Shown: piece by piece, positions 8,533-17,633 of the stretch
Numbering within the stretch: position 1 is the first letter of the stretch
How the letters are laid out: each line of letters opens with the position of its first letter
From: Peptostreptococcus faecalis
GTDB lineage: Bacteria; Bacillota; Clostridia; Peptostreptococcales; Peptostreptococcaceae
NCBI RefSeq assembly: GCF_900240845.1
Contig: NZ_OERU01000002.1
Location: 66,937 to 130,936, forward strand
Direction: 5' to 3'
DNA length: 64,000 nucleotides
The notes under the pieces: generated by a model
What the model was told of the DNA's origin: nothing
Database searches by the model: none
The model's input: the letters and a program-made list of their open reading frames with translations, nothing else
Translations under genes and position numbers: made by a program

Positions 8533-9585
8533 TTACTCTTCATCTATTCTTGACTCAATCATATATATCAATGACTCAGCTGGCATATCACCTAATTTAG
8601 ATAAGTCTTCTATTGTTGTTGATTTTAATTCATCATTAGAGTTTATTGACTTAATTTTATTGAATTTTGGATTAATATTTAATAAATATGATTTAATATA
8701 TGGGTGTTTAGAGAATAAGTCTGCTAAGTTAGTGTCTAATTTTAACCCTGACTTACTTTCTTCAAAACTATGTTCTTTTACTTCTTTTGGCGATATTTTA
8801 AACATAGTCCTTATTTCTCCCTCTGGAATATATTCCATCTGAAGATCAAAACCTTGTCTTCTTATTGTATTTATTATTTTCAATCTGTTTTCAATAGTAT
8901 TAGTAAGTCTAGAGATTACCTGCTTTGAAAAAGAGTCTACTCTTCTATTTGAATCTCTAAGATCATAATACTCCTGCATTTCTAAATCATAATCTTTTAT
9001 AGACTCAAGGTAGCTATCTTCTACTTTGTATTCGTTTTCAAACACTTTAAGGTCTAACCCCATTCTAGGCTTTAGCTGTGGATTTTGATTAGGATATCCA
9101 AATCCAATACCTAATACTGGAAAAGTATATTCAGGTAAGTTTAAAATCTCGATTATTTGCTGCGAATCATTTAAGATGCTTCCGAAAAAACAACCTCCCA
9201 TATCTAGAGATTCTACTGCTACCATTACATTTTGAGCTGCTAAAGATGCATCTGTAAACCCTTGAAAAAATCTATCCATATCATTTCTACTTTCTGGATA
9301 AAAATTTTGTTCAGCAGCTATCTTTGCATTTCTGAATGCATCAACAACAAATATCCAAAATTCTGGAAGTCTATTTACATATTTCTGTCCACATATTTCA
9401 GCTATTTTACCTTTTTTTTGAGGATCTGTTATTCTTATAATACTATATGACTGCATTCCAACACTTGTAGATGTGCGATTCGCCACTTCTAGAAGTTGTC
9501 TTACTATGTCCTTGTCTATAGGTGTATCCTTAAACTCTCTGATAGTTCTGTGCTCTAATTGTTTTTTTATTGTTTCACTACTCAC
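8533..9585 (-). CDS. Nitroreductase-like NADPH oxidoreductase with C-terminal DUF1858-like domain
   Basis: Residues 1 to about 240 (QLEHRTIREFKDTPIDKDIV, GMQSYSIIRITDP, GGCFFGSILND, GIGFGYPNQNPQLKPRMGL) match the NfsA/FRP-type nitroreductases that use FMN and NADPH. The last ~70 residues (LADLFSKHPYIKSYLLNINP, then FNKIKS and LSKLGDMPAESLIYMIE) resemble the DUF1858 domain found in DUF438 and hybrid-cluster-associated proteins, so this looks like a fusion. I chose GTG at 9585 (351 codons) because AAGGGAG lies 7 bases upstream, within the first codons of the longer ATG-started frame (9603). The role is unknown; a redox function is likely. Confidence 0.82.
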   Translation of the reverse strand: MSSETIKKQLEHRTIREFKDTPIDKDIVRQLLEVANRTSTSVGMQSYSIIRITDPQKKGKIAEICGQKYVNRLPEFWIFVVDAFRNAKIAAEQNFYPESRNDMDRFFQGFTDASLAAQNVMVAVESLDMGGCFFGSILNDSQQIIEILNLPEYTFPVLGIGFGYPNQNPQLKPRMGLDLKVFENEYKVEDSYLESIKDYDLEMQEYYDLRDSNRRVDSFSKQVISRLTNTIENRLKIINTIRRQGFDLQMEYIPEGEIRTMFKISPKEVKEHSFEESKSGLKLDTNLADLFSKHPYIKSYLLNINPKFNKIKSINSNDELKSTTIEDLSKLGDMPAESLIYMIESRIDEE

Positions 9586-9751
9586 TACAAAAACTCCCTT
9601 CATTTTTTACTCTTATTTTTACCATATGTTATAAAAGCTAATACAATAATTATATTAGCATTTACAATTTATGATATTTTAATTTTAGAAATTTTCCGCT
9701 ATAAATATTTTATAGAAAAATCATATTTATTTTCTCTAAACACATTATACT

Positions 9752-9781
9752 AAAAAAAAGACCCAATTGGGTCTTTTTTTC
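9752..9781. terminator. Intrinsic terminator after hydF
   Basis: AAAGACCCAATTGGGTCTTT is a perfect palindrome with T-runs on both strands. It is placed to end the minus-strand hyd operon, about 30 bases past hydF. Confidence 0.85.
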
Positions 9782-9811
9782 AATATTTTGTTTTTTATTT
9801 GAAAAATATAT

Positions 9812-11080
9812 TTAATATACAGCTCTTTTAAAAACTCCTTTTAAATAGGCTAATATCACACCATAATTCGTCATAGCCACTTCTTGAGACTTTGATAAAT
9901 TCACTCTATTCATCATATTCGTTCTAGTCATCATGCAACCACCACATTGAATTATAATCGAATACTGTTTTAAATCACTCGGTATATTTTTACCATATGC
10001 AAAGTCAAACTCTAAATTTTTCCCAGTTTTCTTCTTGATTAAATTTGGAATTAGAACAGTTCCAATATCTTCATGCGATTTTGTATGAGTACATGATTCA
10101 GCAATTAGAATTTTATCTCCATCTTTAAGTTCTTCTATTTTTTTTGCTCCTTTTAAAAATTCTTCTATATCACCTTTTTGTCTAGCAAATAATATAGAAA
10201 AACTTGTAAGCTTCACATCACTAGGTACTAACTCAGCTACTTTATCAAATATCTTTGAATCCGTTATTACTAAATCTATATTCTTCATTTCAGATATAGC
10301 TTGCTCTAGCTCAGTATCTCTGACTACACTCACTCGTACTCCAAGATCCAAACAGCTTCTAATCATTTGTACTTGTGGTAGTATTAACCTTCCCTCAGGC
10401 GCTTCTGTATCTATTGGAACTACTAATAAAGCATGCTCTCCTGATTTTAGCATTCCACTTATCAGACTTTTTTCTTTACTTATTTCCTGGAGTTGTGAAA
10501 TTATTTTTTTAATTATATAAGACTTATCCAGCTCAAGATTTATTTTATCTTCACTGACTGAAGTGAATACAACATCATCATATTCGTTATTTAAATTTGT
10601 TAAAGTTTTTTTATTGTATTTATCACATTTATTTATAATAAATAAATGCTTTTTGTCCATTTTTGTATATTTTTCTCTAAACTCTTTAGTTATGTCTTGT
10701 ATTTGTTTTTTTATATAATCAATATCATTGCTTTTATCGACAACGTTAATATTTTTTTCGATTTGATTATATTCTAAAACTTCATCGACACTAATTACGT
10801 GTACAACCAAATCTGCTTCGCTTAATTCATTGAAGCTTTTTTTTGCTCTTAGCTCACCTAGTTCTCCTACATCGTCAATTCCTGCAGTATCCACTATTTT
10901 TATAGGGCCATATCCAATCAATTCCATCGCCTTCCATACAGGATCTGTCGTAGTTCCAGCATAGTCAGATACTATCGAAATATCTTGACCAGTAATATAA
11001 TTAAACAGACTTGATTTTCCACTATTTCTATTACCTATTATTACTATATTTTTTCTATTTGCAATCGGAGTATCTATCAT
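9812..11080 (-). CDS. hydF: [FeFe]-hydrogenase maturation GTPase HydF
   Basis: Scaffold on which the 2Fe subcluster of the H-cluster is assembled before transfer to HydA. The 422-residue protein has the N-terminal GTPase domain (P-loop GNRNSGKSSLF near residue 17, DYAGTTTDP, DTAGIDD, and NKCD near 170), a dimerisation domain, and the C-terminal FeS domain. Its ligands are visible as SCTHTKSHED near residue 340 and IIQCGGCMMTR near residue 380. Length is normal. It is the last gene of the TM1266-hydE-hydG-hydF unit. Confidence 0.95.
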   Translation of the reverse strand: MIDTPIANRKNIVIIGNRNSGKSSLFNYITGQDISIVSDYAGTTTDPVWKAMELIGYGPIKIVDTAGIDDVGELGELRAKKSFNELSEADLVVHVISVDEVLEYNQIEKNINVVDKSNDIDYIKKQIQDITKEFREKYTKMDKKHLFIINKCDKYNKKTLTNLNNEYDDVVFTSVSEDKINLELDKSYIIKKIISQLQEISKEKSLISGMLKSGEHALLVVPIDTEAPEGRLILPQVQMIRSCLDLGVRVSVVRDTELEQAISEMKNIDLVITDSKIFDKVAELVPSDVKLTSFSILFARQKGDIEEFLKGAKKIEELKDGDKILIAESCTHTKSHEDIGTVLIPNLIKKKTGKNLEFDFAYGKNIPSDLKQYSIIIQCGGCMMTRTNMMNRVNLSKSQEVAMTNYGVILAYLKGVFKRAVY

Positions 11081-11124
11081 TTTGAACCTACCTAAATATT
11101 TATCTTATATAATAATATTTGCAA

Positions 11125-12531
11125 TTATATATAAAGATCTCTTTCTCCATTTTTTATCTTTTCTATATTACCAAGAGCAAAGTTTCTTATATCTTCTCTA
11201 TCAATTGTTTCAGCTTGTTCTCTTACAAATTTTTCAGCCTTCTTTAAAAATTCCTCATCTCCATAATCAGCTGCATATTCCATTAAAGTCGTCAATGCAT
11301 TAGGCTTACACATATGGTGAATTTTTTCTGATTTAGCTATATTCATGAATTTTTCACCTGTTCTCCCTGCTCTATAACAAGCTGTACAATAGCTAGGAAT
11401 GTAGTTATTATCCATTAAATCACTGATCACCTCAATAGGAGTTCTTTCATCTGCAGTTTCAAACTGATCAGTCTTTTCATTTCCAGCACTTGCAACATAT
11501 CCACCTACACCTGGACATGATCCCGCACTTACTTGAGAGATACCATATTCTAATAATTCTTTTCTCATATCTTCGTCTTCTCTTGTAGATAAAATCATTC
11601 CTGTATATGGTACAGCAAGTCTAATTATTGCAACAATTTTCTTGAACATATCGTCGCTTACTAAATTGGGGAACGTTTCAAGTGAAACACCTTCCGCAGC
11701 TCTAAGTCTAGGTACTGATATTGTGTGGAATCCAACACCGAATTTCTTTTCTAGATGTTCATTGTGCATCATAAGGCCTAATACTTCAAACTTAGGGTCT
11801 GCTAATCCAAACAATACTCCTGCACCTACGTCATCAATTCCAGCTTCCATAGCTCTATCAAATGAAGTTGTATGATACTCGTAGTTACCCTTTACACAGT
11901 TTGGGTGCATCTTTTTGTAGACTTCTTCATCATATGATTCCTGGAATAATATGTATGTTCCTATTTCAGCATCTTTTAATTTCTTATAGTTTTCCACAGT
12001 TGTTGCAGCTATATTCACGTTTATTCTTCTTATAACACCATTTTTATTATATGTATCATAAATAGTTTTTATTGATTCCAATACGTACTCAATTGGACAG
12101 TTTAGAGGATCTTCACCAGCTTCTAATGCAAGTCTTTTATGACCCATTTGTTCCAAAACCTCTACCTCTTGTCTGATTTCGTCCATTGTAAGTCTTCTTC
12201 TTTGGAATTTATTCTTACATTTATATCCACAATATACACAGTTATTTACACAATAGTCACTTATATACAAAGGTGCAAAAAGCACTACTCTATTACCGTA
12301 TACATTTTTTTTAATTTCTCCTGCTACTTTGAATAATTTTTTAATTTGGTCTTCGTTTTCAATTTCAAGTAGAGATGCAATCTCTGAATGATCTAATCCC
12401 TTTTTGTTTTTTGCCTTTTCTAGTATTCTGTCAATTTCTTCGTCTGTTGTAGTATTTTTTGCATTTTCAATTAAAGAATATATATATTCTCTATCCAACT
12501 TTACATTTTCATCAAATCTCTTTGTACTCAT
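11125..12531 (-). CDS. hydG: [FeFe]-hydrogenase maturation radical SAM enzyme HydG
   Basis: Cleaves tyrosine to supply CO and CN ligands as an Fe(CO)2(CN) synthon for the H-cluster. The 468-residue protein has the radical SAM motif CVNNCVYC (CX3CX2C) near residue 97. The C-terminal auxiliary-cluster motif CTAC is near residue 380, with the third Cys in HHMCKPNALTTL, which distinguishes HydG from ThiH. Length is normal. Operon position is between hydE and hydF. Confidence 0.96.
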   Translation of the reverse strand: MSTKRFDENVKLDREYIYSLIENAKNTTTDEEIDRILEKAKNKKGLDHSEIASLLEIENEDQIKKLFKVAGEIKKNVYGNRVVLFAPLYISDYCVNNCVYCGYKCKNKFQRRRLTMDEIRQEVEVLEQMGHKRLALEAGEDPLNCPIEYVLESIKTIYDTYNKNGVIRRINVNIAATTVENYKKLKDAEIGTYILFQESYDEEVYKKMHPNCVKGNYEYHTTSFDRAMEAGIDDVGAGVLFGLADPKFEVLGLMMHNEHLEKKFGVGFHTISVPRLRAAEGVSLETFPNLVSDDMFKKIVAIIRLAVPYTGMILSTREDEDMRKELLEYGISQVSAGSCPGVGGYVASAGNEKTDQFETADERTPIEVISDLMDNNYIPSYCTACYRAGRTGEKFMNIAKSEKIHHMCKPNALTTLMEYAADYGDEEFLKKAEKFVREQAETIDREDIRNFALGNIEKIKNGERDLYI

Positions 12532-12582
12532 TTTTTCTCCCTTTCAAATCAGAATTTTCTTTTTTGTCAGCTATTATTAATT

Positions 12583-13656
12583 TTATTCAACACACATTTT
12601 ACTGTCGCCTCTTGACATATTACAAATATATCCAAATGAATCGAGCTCATTTTTTATCATATTTAAAGCTTGTGCAGATTCACTGCCGCTACTTTTTTTA
12701 CTATTGTAAAGCATGTAGTCTCCTCTATACTCTACTGGTGTCAAATTAGGCATTATTACATTTGAGCCTACATCTAATCCCGCTTTTCTACCATTTTCTG
12801 CTATAGATGCTAGAGCTGTAGTCGCAGGTAATAATACTTTTGGAAGCAATAGCCTAACCATCGACAATATAGTCAATGTAGTATCAATATCTCCACTTTT
12901 GTATTCTCTCATCTCTGTATCTTTATGTGTAATAAATGGACCTAGGCCTACCATTTCAGGTGAAATAGTCTTTATAAATCTAAGATCTCTTACGTAGTCT
13001 TTATTAGTATAACCTGGCAATCCCACCATTATCCCTGTTCCAGTTTGAAATCCTAGTTTTTTTAGATTTTTTATACACTCAACCCTTGTATCAAGTACAG
13101 ATTTTGGATGTAGCCATTTATAATAATCTGGATTAGATGTTTCATGTCTCAACAAATATCTATCAGCTCCGGAATCTTTCAAAGCTTTATAGCTTTCATA
13201 ACTTCTCTCGCCCATAGACAATGTAATAGCACAATTTGGATCTATTCTTTTTATCTCTTTTATAATTTCACACATCTTTTCATCAGTAAAATAAGGGTCT
13301 TCTCCACCTTGTAATACAAAAGTATTGTATCCTAAACTTTTTCCATTTTTACAAGCTTCAACTATTTCTTCCTTAGTAAGTCTATATCTATTTGCTTTTT
13401 TATTATAAGCATTTATTCCACAATAGATACACTCTCTTTTACAGTAATTTGTAAACTCTATCAAGCTTCTTAAATACACGTTTTTACCGTAGTACTTATC
13501 TCTCGTCTTTTTCGACAAAGAAAACATATACTCTTTTTCTTTTTTATTCATATTATCGAGTAACCATAGTAAATCTTCATCTCTAAGATCATTTTCATTG
13601 TAGAGTTTGTCTATTAATAATATTGCCTTGTCTCTAGTTTCTTCTCTTAATTCCAT
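12583..13656 (-). CDS. hydE: [FeFe]-hydrogenase maturation radical SAM enzyme HydE
   Basis: Works with HydG and HydF in building the bridging dithiolate of the H-cluster. The 357-residue protein has CKRECIYCGINA (CX3CX2C) near residue 70, FVLQGGEDPYFTDEKM near residue 115 and the C-terminal LTPVEYRGDYMLY segment typical of HydE. It is two bases from the upstream TM1266-like gene, hence coupled. Confidence 0.95.
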   Translation of the reverse strand: MELREETRDKAILLIDKLYNENDLRDEDLLWLLDNMNKKEKEYMFSLSKKTRDKYYGKNVYLRSLIEFTNYCKRECIYCGINAYNKKANRYRLTKEEIVEACKNGKSLGYNTFVLQGGEDPYFTDEKMCEIIKEIKRIDPNCAITLSMGERSYESYKALKDSGADRYLLRHETSNPDYYKWLHPKSVLDTRVECIKNLKKLGFQTGTGIMVGLPGYTNKDYVRDLRFIKTISPEMVGLGPFITHKDTEMREYKSGDIDTTLTILSMVRLLLPKVLLPATTALASIAENGRKAGLDVGSNVIMPNLTPVEYRGDYMLYNSKKSSGSESAQALNMIKNELDSFGYICNMSRGDSKMCVE

Positions 13657-13658
13657 AT

Positions 13659-13919
13659 CTAATCTGTTACCTTCTTCTTTGATACTGCTGTTTTTACAGT
13701 AACATGCTCAATTTTACCTAATTTACCAGTCATTGCATTAATTTTATCCATATCTCCCAGTACAGTAATACTTACTACGGACATAGATTCATTTTTGAAT
13801 GGAATTCCCATTCTACCTCTTACTATATCTTGGTATGTAGATACAATTTCATTGAACTCTTTTTGACAGACTAAAGGTTCTTCTAAGATAGCACTTATAA
13901 CAGCTACCTTCTTTTCCAT
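13659..13919 (-). CDS. TM1266-type iron-only hydrogenase system regulator
   Basis: Small ACT-like protein that is commonly the first gene of hydrogenase maturation clusters; it is called a putative regulator, but its mechanism is not established. I chose ATG at 13919 (86 aa, MEKKVAVISAILEE) because GGAGGTG lies 6 bases upstream; the longer frame from 13946 reads through that site. Residues SIVTVL-type strands, VVSITVLGDMDKINAMTGKLG and IEHVTVKTAVSKK, match the NikR-C/ACT-like fold. Translationally coupled to hydE. Confidence 0.88.
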   Translation of the reverse strand: MEKKVAVISAILEEPLVCQKEFNEIVSTYQDIVRGRMGIPFKNESMSVVSITVLGDMDKINAMTGKLGKIEHVTVKTAVSKKKVTD

Positions 13920-13951
13920 AAAAACACCTCCTAAAAAATTATCCACATTAG

Positions 13952-13960
13952 ATTATAACA
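13952..13960 (-). promoter_or_regulatory. Extended -10 promoter element for the hyd cluster
   Basis: The minus strand reads TGTTATAAT, an extended -10 (TGnTATAAT), about 33 bases before the regulator start. No good -35 is seen. Confidence 0.4.
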
Positions 13961-14004
13961 AATATGAATTAATAAATATACACTAATACACAATCTTTAC
14001 AAAT

Positions 14005-14030
14005 AAAAAATGCCGGCTAAAGCGCCGACA
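14005..14030 (-). terminator. Intrinsic terminator after ansA
   Basis: On the minus strand TGTCGGC and GCCGGCA pair around a 6-base loop and are followed by TTTTTT. It ends the asparaginase unit just before the hyd promoter. Confidence 0.85.
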
Positions 14031-14065
14031 TATAAGTTCTATTCCAATAAAATTAACTTCTACAT

Positions 14066-15061
14066 TTAATACATTATATCATGTGCTATTGTAGTATAAA
14101 ACATTTCCTCTACTTTTTTAGCATCTAGAGTTTGAGCTGTTATCCACATTAGCTTACATACAGTAGATTCTGTAGTCATGTTATAAGTTTCTATTAAGTT
14201 TAAGTTACCTTTTACTTCATTTCCAACTTGGTATACTTCTATATTGCTTCCCTCATGTGGAACAGAGGTAGATAAAACTATAATCGTTCCCTGCTCTTTT
14301 AACTTTTCAGCTTTTTTAAGCAATAAATTTTTACCTTCATAATTAGGCAATCCACCTACTCCAAAACCTTCTATTATCAATACGTCAGAAATATTTCCTA
14401 CAAATTCTAATATCTCAGGATCTATCCCTGGAACAAGCTTCAATATATTTACATTTGTATTTAATTCATTGAAAAATTCTACTTCACCTTCAATTTGATC
14501 TTCTATGTAGTATAGAACTTTATTATTAAATACTGTTGCTATAATAGGATAATCTACGCTATCAAAGGCATTATAGCTATGTGTTCTTGTTTTTCTAGCC
14601 CTAGTTCCCATTATTACTTTTGAGTCAAAAACAATATGAACTCCATTTGCTTTTTCATCACATACAAATATAAATGAATCCATCAAATTTTTTCTAGCGT
14701 CCGTATCTTTTAAATAAATTGACTTTTGAGATCCTGTCAAAACTATAGGTTTTTTTGAATTTTGTATTAAATACGACAAGGCAGATGCAGCATATGCAAG
14801 TGTATCTGTACCATGTGTAATCACAAATCCATCGTATTTATTATAATTTTCTTTAATACACTCAGTCATTTTTATCCAACCATCAGGACTCATATTGCTA
14901 CTATCTATATTCATCAGCTGTATAGCAGTAACATCACAAATTTCTGCAATTTCCGGCACAAATCTAAGAATTTCTTCGCTTGTAATACTCGGTACTAGAC
15001 CAACCTCAGTATCCTTAGACGCTATTGTACCTCCTGTTGCAATCAATAAAATCTTTTTCAT
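14066..15061 (-). CDS. ansA: Type I L-asparaginase
   Basis: Hydrolyses asparagine to aspartate and ammonia in the cytoplasm. The 331-residue protein has the two catalytic Thr motifs ATGGTIAS (residues 8-15) and the THGTDTLAYAASAL box near residue 88, and Lys in LTGSQKS. There is no signal peptide, which favours the cytoplasmic type I enzyme. I use ATG at 15061; a TTG one codon upstream is also possible. It lies 25 bases downstream of a small membrane protein gene, likely cotranscribed. Confidence 0.93.
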   Translation of the reverse strand: MKKILLIATGGTIASKDTEVGLVPSITSEEILRFVPEIAEICDVTAIQLMNIDSSNMSPDGWIKMTECIKENYNKYDGFVITHGTDTLAYAASALSYLIQNSKKPIVLTGSQKSIYLKDTDARKNLMDSFIFVCDEKANGVHIVFDSKVIMGTRARKTRTHSYNAFDSVDYPIIATVFNNKVLYYIEDQIEGEVEFFNELNTNVNILKLVPGIDPEILEFVGNISDVLIIEGFGVGGLPNYEGKNLLLKKAEKLKEQGTIIVLSTSVPHEGSNIEVYQVGNEVKGNLNLIETYNMTTESTVCKLMWITAQTLDAKKVEEMFYTTIAHDIMY

Positions 15062-15085
15062 CAACCAACAAACCTTTCATTTATT

Positions 15086-15502
15086 TTATAAAATTTTTTT
15101 AAGAAAATGATATGCCATCAACATCATCAATCCTACAAGTATTAAATTAACAGTTCCTATTGAAAAAATAACCGTTTTTAAAAATACATTGCCATTAGAT
15201 AACAAAGCTGCCGCAAGCATAAATAGAAATACTATTTTATAAAATAATTGCCTTCTTCTCTCGCCAGCTTCATCTAAATCACCCAAATACATTTTTTTCA
15301 AAATTAAAAAAAGCCCTATCACTACAGCTATTACAGTAAATATATTTCCATACGTTATATCAGTCACCCATGAACTAAAAACTCCTTGAGTTATATTTTT
15401 AAAAATATTTACTATTGCTTCTGTCAACATGGCAAGTCCTAGTATACCAACTGTAGCTACAGACATACTAGCAAAATCTACTTTATCGCTTATCCATCTC
15501 AT
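15086..15502 (-). CDS. Small integral membrane protein of unknown function
   Basis: The 138-residue protein has about four hydrophobic segments (roughly residues 13-33, 52-68, 88-103 and 110-132). A charged stretch GDLDEAGERRRQLFYK lies between the second and third. I do not recognise a family. GAGGTG lies about 9 bases before the ATG. It is upstream of ansA on the same strand. Confidence 0.7.
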   Translation of the reverse strand: MRWISDKVDFASMSVATVGILGLAMLTEAIVNIFKNITQGVFSSWVTDITYGNIFTVIAVVIGLFLILKKMYLGDLDEAGERRRQLFYKIVFLFMLAAALLSNGNVFLKTVIFSIGTVNLILVGLMMLMAYHFLKKIL

Positions 15503-15861
15503 AATTTTTGCACCTCAATAATAGTAATTATATAAAATTTCACATGGATACTATTATACCATAATTTTTTCAAATATTTAACTTAAACTTTATATATGCT
15601 GATTTGAATTTCTTATTTGAAATTTTGCATTGATGTTTTTGTGTTTTTATAATTATATAAGTTATATCACTCATTAAATATGTTGGTTGCTTTATTTTAA
15701 TTCATTTAACAGCATTCTATTGTTGAGAATATTTATATTTTTTAGATATTAATATTTTTTTTCAAATAAAAGTTTAATCTCAATAATATTTGGTATTATA
15801 TATATTGTAATTGAAAATGTTAATTAAATAAAAATATATAAATATAAAAAGGAGTGTTATT
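15503..15861. other. AT-rich divergent intergenic region
   Basis: About 360 bases between the membrane protein gene (-) and a nitroreductase gene (+). It is extremely AT-rich with several TATATT-like boxes but no convincing promoter pair, hairpin or ORF. Confidence 0.6.
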
Positions 15862-16434
15862 ATGAACAGATTCGAGTCAATGAAAAAGAGAAAAAGTTAT
15901 TATGATATAGGTGATCAAATAGAAGTTTCAGATGATCAGATAATTAATACAATTAAGGAAGTTGTGGAATTAACTCCAGACGCTTTCAATATGCAGAGTA
16001 CTAGAGTTATCGTAGCGCTTGGAAATGAACAAAAGGAACTTTGGAATTTAGTTGAAGAAGTTTTTGAAGGAAAAGTTAGCCCAGAAAAAATTGATTCATT
16101 TAGGAAGGGATATGGAACTGTATTATACTTTGTAGACACTGATGTGGTAACTAATCTAGAGGAACAATTCCCACTATATGCAGCTAATTTTAAGTCTTGG
16201 TCGGAACAGTCTAGCGGAATGGCTCAATATAATATTTGGGTAGCTCTTAGAGAGTTGGGACTAGGTGCTTCTTTACAACACTACAATCCAATAATCGACG
16301 ATGCTGTTAAAAAGAAATTTGATGTACCTGATAGCTGGAGACTTATAGCACAGATGCCATTCGGTTCTATATTGAGTGAAGCAGAGTCAAAAGACAAAAT
16401 GGATATAAATGATAGAGTTATCATAAAAAAGTAA
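15862..16434 (+). CDS. Nitroreductase family protein (Frm2/HBN1-like)
   Basis: Flavin-dependent oxidoreductase of the shorter Frm2/HBN1-like subgroup. The 190-residue protein begins RFESMKKRKSYYDIGDQI and has TPDAFNMQSTRVIVALG near residue 37, AQYNIWVALRELGLGASLQHYNP near residue 120 and the C-terminal IAQMPFGSI strand. These match this subgroup better than the classical NfsB type. AAGGAG precedes the ATG by 8 bases. It is monocistronic, with a strong terminator right after it. Confidence 0.87.
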   Translation: MNRFESMKKRKSYYDIGDQIEVSDDQIINTIKEVVELTPDAFNMQSTRVIVALGNEQKELWNLVEEVFEGKVSPEKIDSFRKGYGTVLYFVDTDVVTNLEEQFPLYAANFKSWSEQSSGMAQYNIWVALRELGLGASLQHYNPIIDDAVKKKFDVPDSWRLIAQMPFGSILSEAESKDKMDINDRVIIKK

Positions 16435-16456
16435 ATAAATAGATAGCAGATAAATG

Positions 16457-16492
16457 AAAAAATAGCCACACAATTGTGTGGCTATTTTTTTT
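16457..16492. terminator. Intrinsic terminator
   Basis: AATAGCCACACAATTGTGTGGCTATT is a perfect palindrome followed by a T-run. Confidence 0.9.
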
Positions 16493-16580
16493 CATTCAGA
16501 GGAAATACATGTGATTTTGTAGAATACTGCTAGTACAATTTTTATATTAAATTTTAAAATATTTCAAAATGGAGGCTGTT

Positions 16581-17489
16581 ATGACAAAGAAAATAAGCGA
16601 AAATATTTATACGTACTCTTCAGCTATAATATATTCTGTAATAATAGGATTTTCTTTTTTATTTGGCAAAATAGCACTTAGAAATACGGATCCTTTAAAT
16701 ATACTTGCACATAGATTTACTGTTTCTTTTATTTTTATGTCTCTATTTTTTTTAATTGGTCGCTTAAAAATAAAAATAAGCAAAAATGATTTTTTCTCTA
16801 TTTTGCCTCTAGCAATATTTAATCCAATTTTATTTTTTGGATTTCAAATGTTCGGTCTTAATCTGATTTCTTCATCTGAAGCTGGAATTATACAAGCAAT
16901 GATACCAATATTTACTTTCTTATTAGCTAAGTATTTTTTAGGTGAAAAAGCTAATTTTTTGCAAGAAATAAGTTTGATATTGTCTGTAGTAGGGGTTATA
17001 TATATTTTTATAAATACAGGTGTATCTTTCAAGTCAAATAGCACGATAGGAATAATATTTATACTTATATCTACATTTTCTTCCGCATGCTATATCGTTA
17101 TGGCCAGAAAGAAGACAGAGAAATATAGTACTTTGGAGTTGAGTTATGTAATGATTTTTTGCGGGATGGTCTTGTTTAATATCCTTTCTATTTCACAGAG
17201 AGCTTATTTAGGAAATTTACCAACATATTTTTCAGCTTTCACAAGTACATCCTTTGTTGTGTCAATCTTGTATTTAGGTATTTTATCATCTGTAGTTACA
17301 AGTGTACTTTCAAATTTTGTTCTATCAAAAATTGAAGCCTCAAAAATGAGTGTCTTTGGCAATTTAAGTACTCTTATTACAATGTTTGCAGGGGTAATTT
17401 TATTAAATGAAAGACTATATTTTTACCACATAATAGGTGCAATTTTAATCATTGTTGGAATACTAGGAACTAATAAAAACAAGAAATAA
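16581..17489 (+). CDS. EamA/DMT family membrane transporter
   Basis: Probable metabolite exporter of the drug/metabolite transporter superfamily; substrate unknown. The 302-residue protein has about ten hydrophobic helices arranged as two EamA repeats, with typical segments GKIALRNTDPLNILAHRF near residue 30 and SSEAGIIQAMIPIFTFLLA near residue 100. ATG at 16581 is chosen because GGAGG sits 7 bases upstream; the frame from 16569 includes the ribosome binding site. Confidence 0.87.
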   Translation: MTKKISENIYTYSSAIIYSVIIGFSFLFGKIALRNTDPLNILAHRFTVSFIFMSLFFLIGRLKIKISKNDFFSILPLAIFNPILFFGFQMFGLNLISSSEAGIIQAMIPIFTFLLAKYFLGEKANFLQEISLILSVVGVIYIFINTGVSFKSNSTIGIIFILISTFSSACYIVMARKKTEKYSTLELSYVMIFCGMVLFNILSISQRAYLGNLPTYFSAFTSTSFVVSILYLGILSSVVTSVLSNFVLSKIEASKMSVFGNLSTLITMFAGVILLNERLYFYHIIGAILIIVGILGTNKNKK

Positions 17490-17511
17490 ATTTCTATTTT
17501 GACTTCAACTA

Positions 17512-17537
17512 CGATTCATTTACCATTTAATGAATCG
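17512..17537 (+). terminator. Hairpin after the EamA gene
   Basis: CGATTCATT and AATGAATCG form a perfect 9-bp stem with an 8-base loop. A T-run follows only about 10 bases later, so it may be a weak terminator. An 8-base repeat CGATACAA occurs at its edge and again about 23 bases downstream. Confidence 0.5.
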
Positions 17538-17566
17538 ATACAATCTATTTTTTTGACCGATACAAA

Positions 17567-17595
17567 TTGAGTTTATATCCAAAGTGTATTATATT
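17567..17595 (+). promoter_or_regulatory. Promoter of the ECF S-component gene
   Basis: TTGAGT and TATATT are separated by 17 bases, about 40 bases upstream of the start codon. Confidence 0.5.
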
Positions 17596-17633
17596 AATAG
17601 TATGAAATTATACTAATACTTTTGGAGGTTCAA

